Assembly (NCBI RefSeq): GCF_003286085.1
Contig: NW_020825289.1
Coordinates: forward strand, 19,680,001-19,744,000
Reading direction: 5' to 3'
DNA: 64,000 nt
Source: Drosophila persimilis
Lineage: Eukaryota > Arthropoda > Insecta > Diptera > Drosophilidae
How positions within the stretch are numbered: the stretch's first letter is position 1; each line of letters opens with the position of its first letter. Below the pieces are notes generated by a model. The model worked only from the letters and a program-made list of their open reading frames with translations. It was not told the DNA's origin and did no database searches. Shown here piece by piece: positions 55,279 through 64,000 of this stretch. The position numbers and the translations under genes are program-made.

Positions 55279-58200
55279 GTAAGACATTTCCCTGGTCCTC
55301 CCCTTGCTCCCTTTGTGCCATCGTTTAACCGGAATTTGTTCATAATCATTTGCATACATAATAAAAATTCCCCCAACCCCAAGCACGTCCAGGGCGGAGG
55401 ACCTTGAGGAAACTATTTATGCTGATCATCATTAACGGACCTTTCCACAAGAAAATCTTAAGTCCAGCGAACAAGAAAATTAATTTATGTGCCGAAAAGG
55501 GTGGCGAACTCTGGTTCTACGATTACTTTTTTGAGGGAAAACTAAACTCCTTGAGGGTTGGCCTCCTCGGCATTTGACAAAGGACGGGAAGCAAACAATG
55601 CACTATAATGTGCTTATAAATATATTGAAAGATGCCTTAGGTCCAGGTCCAGGTCCAGAGAGAGGCTGAGCGAAGGTCCAGTTATGTATCTCAAGGGTTG
55701 TGTGTCGCCGCTTCCCAGGCCCAGGCCCAAAAAACGTGTTTAGATCTGCACATATTTCGGTTGTTTGTTTGATTTCTATGCGCCAGATAGGGGAGGGGAT
55801 AGGGAAGAGGAAGGTCAGACGAAGGTCGTTCACACGTTTCACACAAATCACAATTAGCAGCTGGCCGCTGGTCGGGCCTGGTCTTTCTGGTCTCTAAAGG
55901 AGGATCCATTCCGAAATGGGACACGCGTTGGCCACGAGATCCTCCAGAACTGACAGCCCTCTGTCCCCTCTAGATGCCTTCCCTTCTGGGACGTGGCTTA
56001 AGCACTTCCTGTGCTTTTCCCCTTCATTTTGATGACGTCATTGCGGGGTTTTTGCGGGGGTTGTCTTTGAATAAAACAATAAAAACAAATGTCCCAATAG
56101 CCAAACGGCAAAATTTGTTCTTTAGCGGCTAAAAGCGAGGGTTAGAGGGTTAGAGGGTTAGAGGTTTAAGGACTCGAAGGAAATCGATAAATGTTAAGGG
56201 AATTGGCGGCAGGGGAACAGGAATTCATGAGCAAGTGAGAGACAGGACCTTTAAGAACAGAAGAGGCTGTTTTGGGCCTTCGAATCGGCACAAATAAAAG
56301 TACTTTCTTGGGCACATTCCGTAGAGCATTCAAGACTCTTCTTTCATATTCATTTACGTTCCATTTCCTTTCGCAATTTCATTATTAATTGATTAGATAT
56401 TTTGACAGTAAACACGCGTCGAAGAAGCATAAGAAATGCCTGCAAAGCGAACAGATAAAGGCACAATAAATTTGCATAAATTACCCGCATGAATGCCAAA
56501 GGAGGAGCAGCAACAGGAGGGGGGGGAGAGAACGGGTAGAGAGTGTCCCAAATGGGAAGCAGAAAGCGGCAAACCTGAAATACATGCGGCACGTTCCTTT
56601 TCCGTCCGACATGTCCCGTTAGCGACAAAGGCCCGTGCAATTAGCATTCCAAGAGGCCGGGCAGGCACACGCTCATAAATCGGGCAGACACCGTCCTCAG
56701 GCCGCAGGACAATGGGTGCTTCGGTGAAAGGTTAAGGTGTCATCATCCTTTATCCTTTATCCCGTTTGCCGATGCCTCGGTCTCAACAATAAACAAATTT
56801 GTTTTACATTCCCAGCGACCCTTTTTTTTTCTGCCACGCTTATGGCCAACCCTTGACGATTGAAAGGAGCTGGGGGCATGCCCCCGGTATCCCACCCGCT
56901 TTCCCCTGTTAATAATGTACAAGTTTTTCCCACTTTTCCGTTGTCAATCGCTTTGGAGACTCCCGGCTTGTGTGGCACAAAGTTTTTCCTGCTGTTAATT
57001 AAACTTCAATGTGTGTGTGGAAATCGGTGGTTTCTACGGGTAATCGAGAGCCCCCCCTCAAAAAGAGCAAAGATGAGGCCCCCCCATAGCCTTTTTGGCA
57101 AGTTAAAGTTGAAGAAAAGTTTGCTTTAGACCTGATTCGTATAAGAATTCGTCTCTGCTCTTCTCTTCCTCTCGTGCTCTCTTCCTCTCGTGCTCTTGAG
57201 CACAATTGCTCTTTCACTCAAGAGAAAACCAGTCTCAACCCCTGGACTCGGGCTCTTGCCCCTGCCCCTCGGGGGGTTGTCAGGGCTGACGTCATCGGGC
57301 CGTGGATGAGTCACTGGCGTCGCTGGGGGTTGTGCCACTATCCGATTACAGGGTCTCGCCCCGCCCCCATAATTGCTTCCTGCAGATTTTCTTTTTTTTC
57401 GGACCCTGTCCTGCATAATTAAGGCGGCAGTCCTGCAGGACTCCCCGAGGCAAAACACCTGTCAGGGTTTTATTTTTTTTTTATTTTTTTACTCGATTTC
57501 TCAGGCCTCTGAGGCGTCTCCCGCTGCGGCCTTTTGGGGCGATCTCTGCGTGTGGCAACTCTTTGGGTCCCCCCCTCGCCCCACCCCCGCGCAACAATCG
57601 ATAAACCCAAAGCATTTATTGGCATTATATTTATAATGGCACACCCATCCACCCCCCACCCCCTCTCTCTGCCCCGCTCTCTCTCTGTGTTGGAGTCCTG
57701 TCACTTTTTTTCGAGGGGGGGATGTCCTCATGACAAATTCATTCGACTTCCACATGACTGAAGCCGCCTGCCGCCTGCTGTGGCCAGCCACAACACAAGC
57801 CTGTGGGGATCCTGGGGGCCCGACTGTCGACCTTGGGGATGCTCGGTGATAAGTGGATTACCGATAACATGCCCGGGAATCGATAAGTATTTATGGTTGG
57901 GCCTCCCCTTGCCGCTTGGACTCAAAAAGGACACTTTCAGGCACAGTCTGCAGCAGTTTTTTAATCAACTTTCGGTAGGGCGAGTCCAGAACTTTTATAC
58001 CCATCGAGCAGATGTTGCAACTACCCTGCGGGCATCCCGTAGCTCATTAGAAATAAATATCTAGGCCCAGGGCCAGGGCCAGGTCAGATGTGTGCAAATT
58101 ATGCAGATTAGAGCCGAGGGTCAAGTCCTGCGAGAGTCCTGCGAGAGTCGAGTGGCCACAGCTGTCGGTCGCTTACCTGGCGTTTTCCAAGGAGTTTCGA

Positions 58201-59943
58201 TTTACATAAGAATCGAATTTCGATCTTTGGCTGCTGTTGCCTCTAATTTGATTGTGTTTTTGGGTCACCCCCTGCCCTCCTGGCCCCCCTCCCCCCCCCA
58301 CCCCCTTACATAACGGGCTAACTTTTCTGCTGGCGCCCGAAAGTATGCCATGGAAATTTTCAACAACGTTTGCCAGATATACCGCGGGGTGCCCCCTCTC
58401 CACCCTCTCCCCCCCCCCTCGTTTCACTTTCATTGCCTGGCAAATGTTTGCCTTATCGGATGCTTAATTTTAATTGAGTTTTGACGGGTTTTTTGGCAGA
58501 GACCCCCGCCAACCCCCCTCCCCACCCCTCCCCCCACCCTCCTCCTCTCTTCCGAGTGACAGAAAAGCCAATTTTCCTGGGCAGCCTTTTTGTGGCTGTG
58601 GCATGCAACGCATGCAATCCTGACTGACGATTCTAGATAAATATGACACAAAAAAGACAAGAAAAAGTCTCCACGCCGACGTGTGAAAGGGCTGACAGGC
58701 GGGGGAAGGGGTGGGGGGCGGGGTGGAGAAGTTTCGTGGGGGGCGGGGACTGGGGCGGGGCACGTGTTAAGCATATGAAATTTGATGGCAACTCTATTTG
58801 TAACTTTCGCTGCGGGTGGCAGCCCCATCATCCCCCCCCCCCCCTCACCCCTCTGCTGCGCTGGTTTTTGTGTGTGCGCTGACTCGGAAAATACTTTTTG
58901 TGATAACATTTGATGGCTCGACAAGAGAGAAGCAGCCGGAGGAGCAGCACTTGAAGACTGTCTTGCAGCGAAGGAATTACAAAAGAAGAAGCAGAGTAAG
59001 AGGGGTGAGGGGGAGGGGGGTAGGGAAGGCTAATGGCTCGAGTGCACGGGTGCATCAATTTGCGGAATATGAAGGTTGCCTATAAATGGGCAGGGACACC
59101 CCCCACCACCCGCCAAGCTGCCACAATTAGAGTCTGCGCCACAGAACATGTCCAATTTTTGTGTGGTGAGAGGGGGCGGGGCGGGGCGGAGCGGGGGAGG
59201 CGGACCAAAAAATAAACACGCATGCTTATGAGGTCATTCAACAGTCGTAAAATGCTTCGCTTTGTGGCGCCACACGAGAGACGCCCCAAAAACAGACAGT
59301 TGTCGCCCACCCCACCCCCCCTCTCTCTATGTGTGTGTGTGTGTGTGTCGTCCTTTGCATTTGTGTTTGTCATTGCCACTTAGCCTTATTAGTATGTGCA
59401 GCACACGGGGCAAAGGGGCATGCGGCATGCGGCATGCGGCATGGGGCGACTCTCTGTCTGCCACGCCCCCTACCGCCCTCCCCCCCTTTTTGTTGGCCAA
59501 AGTGGCAATGAAGCTTGCCAAAAAGAGTACACACACACATGCCACACGTTGCAGCGTCATGTAAGCGCACCGAACGCCAGAAAGTATGCAATATTAAAAT
59601 ATATTTTGTATATGTAATGGTGGCAAGGAGGGGGGGGAGGCCACATCACACAGACAGCGCAATAACTGTGCATTAAAAGTCATTGCATTCATGATATTAT
59701 TTTTTATGTTTTTTTTTCTGCCCCTCCCTCTCCCGCACTCTTTTTTTTTCTTCCCCTCTCCCACACTCTTTATTTTTTTATATATTTTTTTTCTGCCCCT
59801 CTCCCGCACTTTTTATTTTTTTATATTTTCCCCCCCCCCCTCCTCCCACCCACACTTTTTTTTAAAATATTTTTCAAGTTTTTTCTACGTTTTTTTCGCC
59901 ATTTGTTTGTCTGCCGCTCATCATTGCTGTCTGCCCCTGGAAT

Positions 59944-59968
59944 CCCCCCCCCCCCCCCCCCCCCCCCC
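59944..59968. repeat. Poly-C tract, 25 nt
   Basis: A pure C run. Confidence 0.95.
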
Positions 59969-61408
59969 TCCACCCCTTGTTTGTTTGTGTTGGCCCTGTC
60001 CTCTGGGGGGGAGGGGGGTGGCCAGGGGTGGTCCCTAAGCGGCCAGGAGGCTAATGCTTTGTTGAACACCGAAAAAAAAAGCCCTGGGAAAATGCCAGAA
60101 AAATAGAGAAATGTGTAAATATTCATAATATATCAACAGTTGGGTGTGGGACAGGGGCGTGGCCGGGGGCGGGTGGGTATTTAAATTTAAAGTCTTAAAT
60201 TTTTAGAGACAAAATCCGGACTTTGATCCCTGGAGCCTTTGTTTTCAATTGAAGTCCAATTAAAAGACAAAATATCAAAAAATTTGTGCGGAAAATATAG
60301 CCTGCATTCCCGGAGATTCCTGCATTTTGAGTGGTTAAAAGTTTTGTCCATAATTTATTCCGACACCTGAAAGAAAAATATTACTGAAATGCGGCAAGCC
60401 AATAAGCTGCCACAGAACGAGGCAGCTGCAGCAGCAAGTAAAATGCAATTCAATTTCAAAATCAAATACCTTAAGGTACAAGATGTGTATCTGGGTATCC
60501 GTGTATCTGTGTATCTGTGTATCTTTGGGCATATTGCAGGGCGGAAAACACATGTTGGAAGGACACAACAAAGGAAAAGGGAAGCCTGAAACAAGTTAAC
60601 CGCAAAGCGGACACAACGGACACAACCGAAGGGACAATTTTCCACTTCAGCCGGCCCTCCCCTTTCCACCCCCCTTTGCCCCCCTATCGATGGTTTCCGC
60701 AAACACGGCAAAACGATGTGTTATCCCTTATTTCTCTCTTTTATTTTTTTATTTTCTGCGCAAAAATTCAATATTTTTCAAACAAACAAAACAACAACAG
60801 CAGCAGGACTTCGGCAGGACTCACATCGAAGGATAACATATTAAATTTGCCAGCAGCTTTTGTCGAAGGATCTCTCCTTTGGCTGGCAAAAAAGGGACAA
60901 TGCCATAAAGACAAGAAATCAATTCCCCCCTCCCCTCCCCCCGTGCGTTTCGTGCGGAGAAAACAATTTTCTAACAATAAAAAATTGCCCCAGCTATGTC
61001 GAAGGACGATGTCCTTTAAAACGGAAATGTGGCAAGCGAAACAAATCATAAAAAAAAGGCGCAAAGGGGCCGCTGCCTGCGACTGGCGACTGGCGGATAC
61101 CCTAGAAATGAAATACAGAAAACCCATGGCTCCAGATCTGTGGCAAGGGGGAGGGGGGGACCTGCCTCCGGATTAGTCATTTGAGCGGAAAGCCTTGGCT
61201 TTAATTGAGTTGAAAAAGTCCTTTCTTTGGCAGGGCTGTCATTGACAACTGTCGCTCACAGGATGGACCCCCCCCCCCCCCCCACCCCCCCTCTCCTTGC
61301 CACACATGCTCCTGGCAACTAATAACGAGCCTCATTTCGTGTAAATCGATAAAGTTGCAAAAACGAAGAAAACTTTACTTTTGTTGCCATAAAAGTTGTC
61401 CTTTCTCC

Positions 61409-61410
<2 letters not shown>

Positions 61411-61456
<46 letters not shown>

Positions 61457-61472
61457 TGTGTGTGTGTGTGTG
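61411..61472. repeat. (GT)n microsatellite
   Basis: About 62 nt of GT with single C interruptions, the longest GT tract in the window. Confidence 0.95.
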
Positions 61473-62548
61473 GCAACATTATCGCATGTTGCATTGCCGT
61501 GGAGTCGTGTTGACAATTGAATTATTTATGGGCTTCACTCAAAGGGGTTTTTCGTCCTTTTTTTTTTTGTTGGCGAATTTATTGAATTCCTTCGGCATCG
61601 CCCGCTGCCCGCTTTATGCAGTTTATTGGCGATTACATTCACTCCAACGGCAGGACAGCGCCACGTCTAAGGGTCCTGCCATAACCCCCCTGCCACCCCC
61701 TGCCTCCCCCCCTGCTGCTCCAATGCTCCCCTTGATTGTCATCGTTTGTGGAAATTTGATAAGCGCCTTTTTGTTGCTGCTCTCTTTCTCTGTCTCTAGA
61801 CATGTCTCTTGTGCTCTCCGTGTCCTGCGTCCTGCGTCCCGAGTCCTGCCTCCTCTGTTTGTTTGCCAGCGCAAACTTTTGCTTGTTCGTGTCAGGACTT
61901 GGATCTTTTTTAATAATGCGGGTTATGTGATGGATTTATTAAAAGCGTGTCCTCGTGTCCCTGTTTGTCTCCCCCCCCCCCCCCTCTCTCTCCCCCTCTT
62001 TGTTTGCCCTAAACTTTCTCTCTATGGAGCTTCCCTTTTCAATTAGTTGGCTTTGGAAAATATGCTGTGGCATGCAACTATTGAATGCCAAGTGCCTCCT
62101 GCCAAAAGTTTTAGACCCCCCATGACCCCCTTTTTACGAGCCTGGGGGGGGGGGAGAGGGGCGACATATGTTTCAGGGCAAACCGAAATCAATTTGCTTA
62201 CATCACGACCTTGGGGCATGCCACAGTCGCCTCTGCGGTCTGTTATTATGGCCCTGCGACTACTAAATTATTATGAAGCGGCCGCTGGTCGTTAATTTGC
62301 GGACAAGAAATCGCAAATAATCGCATTAAATGGGGCCATCCACCCATAAGGGGGGCCACAAAATCGATAAAAATCTACCACAACCCACCCTGGGCTCTGC
62401 CCCCTCGTTGCCCCCCTCGTTGGCCCCCTCGTTGGCCCTCCTTTTTCTTCGTATAACATTATGATGATTATTTTTTATCGCCGCGTCACGCGATATTTTG
62501 TCGCCGCGAACCTCCGTGAAGGAAACGGAAACGCCGCCATGTCGTGTG

Positions 62549-62553
<5 letters not shown>

Positions 62554-62581
<28 letters not shown>

Positions 62582-62630
62582 CCTAGGCAAACATTTGCCT
62601 ACACATCTGTGTGTGTGTGTGTGTGTGTGT
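62554..62630. repeat. Paired (GT)n microsatellites
   Basis: Two GT tracts (62554-62581 and 62608-62630) separated by 26 nt. Confidence 0.9.
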
Positions 62631-63410
62631 CTTTTGCAAATGACTGCAGTTAAAAAGCCATCAAAAAGCGAGAAAAAAAAAAAACATATACAAAAAACTC
62701 GCCATTTAATGTTGCCACCAATCCCTGCCCCCAGTGTGCGTGTGCGTGTGTCGATTGCCACAAAGATAATGGCAAAGTCATGTCCCAGGTCATAGGCCAT
62801 CAAAAAGTTTCAAGAAAAGGCATGAAAATGCTTTCAAACTCAAAAATTAAGAAAATTCAATATTTTCCTACCTCAAGGATATTCAGGAATTTTTCTTGCG
62901 ATTGAATGCAGGGAAAATGAATCTCTTTGAATGCCATTGAAAGGCCAACCCGCCAACGGTTGGATAATCAAGAGCCGCCTAAGCAGATCATCCTGCGCCT
63001 GGAATGGCTGTGAGGCAGGGCGGGGGAGGGGGTGGCAAGGCAAAAAATCAATGTGCCCCAGGGCTGGGACAGGCGCCGTGGCGTGCATTATGTGGCCACA
63101 TGCAGGAGGGAGGGAGAGAGCCAGAGGCAGAGAGGGAGTGTATATCCCTGGAAGGGGCGGGATGGGGGGGTGGCCGTGTGTGTACAAATAAACAAGGCAG
63201 TGACCAGCAGGGGAGACGGCCACCTGACCACAGCAGTGCCACCCGGTGGCAGGCAGGCAGCAGGCAGGCTGCAGTCGGTTTACGTTTAATGCCCATATAT
63301 TGTTGCCTACTTTCGGGCGCAGTGCCACCCCCCCCCGCAGGACTCCATCCGTTTGCCACTTTTTAAAGCTCTTTAAAAGTGAGCAAACTTTTGCCGCACG
63401 TGTGTGGCAC

Positions 63411-63436
63411 GGCCACTGCCACTGCCACTGCCACTG
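63411..63436 (+). repeat. CACTGC repeat (UGCC on the sense strand)
   Basis: Four hexamers in mbl sense orientation. Confidence 0.85.
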
Positions 63437-64000
63437 GACGTTAGTTAAACGTATGCCCCTCTAGGCCCCACCCCCCTCTCCCCCTCTCTCTCTCCCCCTC
63501 TCTCTCTATATGGTTTGTGTATTGAAAATTGGATTTTCAATTGGTTTGCAAAACGGAAATTAATTCGGGGGCGCAACGAAGCCGAGGCACCGGGCAACCG
63601 GGAGGCGTAAATGAAGCCATGACGTCGTTGGCTCTACCCCTCCCTCTCTCGCTCTCCCTCTCTCTCGTCCTGGACGTCATCGTCCTCGTGTTGATGATGA
63701 TGGCGGTGGAATGACCAGTGGCATTCGCTGCTTCTTCCGGCTCCTCTTTCGCGCCGTGCACTTTAATTAAATTAAGTGAATTTCGGCTCTGATAAGCGGA
63801 CAAATGAATGCCGCGCGCGATTGGAGGTGCCAAAGAAAGACCAGAGAGTGGAGAGCGGAGAGTGGAGAGTGGAGAGCGGAGAGCGAAGAGGTTAAATGAG
63901 CAAATGAAACGCAAACATGGCAGTCGATACAACGCCTCTGCTTCTGCCCCCCCCTTAAAAGTTAATCCACTTAGCCCCCAAAAATTCTATGCCACATTTT

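Larger units (their letters stand above)
4671..64000 (+). other. mbl: Giant mbl intron following exon 2 (5' part, at least 59 kb)
   Basis: No sequence coding for the continuation of finger 2 is present in any frame to the end of the window, so the intron exceeds 59 kb. The open frames on both strands are short and mostly follow microsatellites. Long introns containing ratchet sites are a known property of large fly genes, and three strong ratchet candidates occur here. Confidence 0.85.
55285..64000 (+). other. Intron segment without a recognised gene (runs off the window)
   Basis: It holds GGTCCA repeat (about 55638-55660), GGTTAGA repeat (about 56140-56165), poly-C (58837-58848, 59944-59968, 61268-61283), T-rich/C-rich repeats (59700-59870), ATCCGTGT/ATCTGTGT repeat (about 60487-60525), (GT)n (61411-61472, 62554-62581, 62608-62630), CACTGC (63411-63436) and GGAGAGTGGAGAGCGGAGAG repeats (about 63845-63890). 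Frames of 216-219 codons at 60517-61176 and 61396-62046 are low-complexity. The next mbl exon is not reached. Confidence 0.5.

Noticed and set aside
60517..61176. 219-codon plus-strand open frame
   Set aside because: Composition is that of intron sequence, no family is recognised, and there is no promoter or splice context. A chance frame is the simplest explanation.
61396..62046. 216-codon plus-strand open frame
   Set aside because: The first part is a (GT)n microsatellite read as Cys-Val repeats, and the rest is hydrophobic low-complexity sequence.
1..64000. tRNA, snoRNA or microRNA genes in the intron
   Set aside because: I looked for tRNA B-box-like words and long imperfect hairpins by eye and found none convincing. 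The 10-bp hairpin at 28109-28147 is too short for a microRNA precursor.

Overview
The window is non-bacterial, intron-dominated insect DNA and almost certainly comes from a Drosophila species. One short coding block is recognisable: the first coding exon of muscleblind (mbl), + strand, with ATG at 4482 and a phase-0 splice donor after codon 63 at 4671. It carries one complete CCCH zinc finger and the first cysteine of the second. The rest of the second finger is not found anywhere downstream, so nearly everything from 4671 to 64000 is part of one giant mbl intron, and 1-3949 is the end of the preceding intron. Dense (GT)n, (CT)n and poly-G/poly-C tracts and a degraded DINE-1/INE-1-like element fit a drosophilid. 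Obscura-group membership is only a guess.

Layout. 1-3949: intron upstream of exon 2, with a possible 44-nt cryptic exon (3187-3230) and a Muscleblind-motif (YGCY) cluster at 3438-3484. 3950-4670: exon 2 (721 nt), the counterpart of the exon that forms circMbl in D. melanogaster. It has a 532-nt leader containing a start-stop AUGUAA and one 5-codon uORF. 4671-5230: a busy 560 nt holding an intronic poly(A) signal with a GU-rich downstream element, five YGCUKY Muscleblind consensus sites that overlap that element, a TATA-like stretch, and a possible alternative first exon (ATG at 5216, phase-0 donor at 5231). 5231-64000: intron with no convincing nested gene, but with non-random structure.

Three features of the intron stand out. 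(1) Three zero-nucleotide recursive-splice (ratchet) sites at 20593/20594, 40145/40146 and 55234/55235. Each has a branch-point-like sequence 27-34 nt upstream, a pyrimidine tract and an AG|GTAWGW junction, and each is followed 32, 68 or 44 nt later by a second strong donor. This is the recursive-splice-exon layout. They would cut the intron into steps of 15.9, 19.6, 15.1 and more than 8.7 kb. (2) Two large tandem arrays made of Muscleblind-binding YGCY motifs on the sense strand (27841-28012, about 36 motifs; 48560-48980, about 40 motifs), plus smaller YGCY clusters. The transcript of mbl could therefore bind its own protein in bulk. (3) A possible alternative last exon (acceptor 48264/48265, 22-codon in-frame tail, AATAAA at 48412) that ends just before the second array and would give an 85-residue single-finger protein.

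The remaining intron holds satellite-like arrays: a 199-bp TTATCCG array, three TAACAG/CTGTTA families, a 165-bp AT-rich array, a TATCGATA/CGATA array directly upstream of the second ratchet site, a 255-bp tandem duplication and a 750-bp C-rich minisatellite. It also holds exceptionally many pure poly-G or poly-C runs of 14-33 nt. All motif counts were made by eye from the sequence. No alignment, RNA or database evidence was available.
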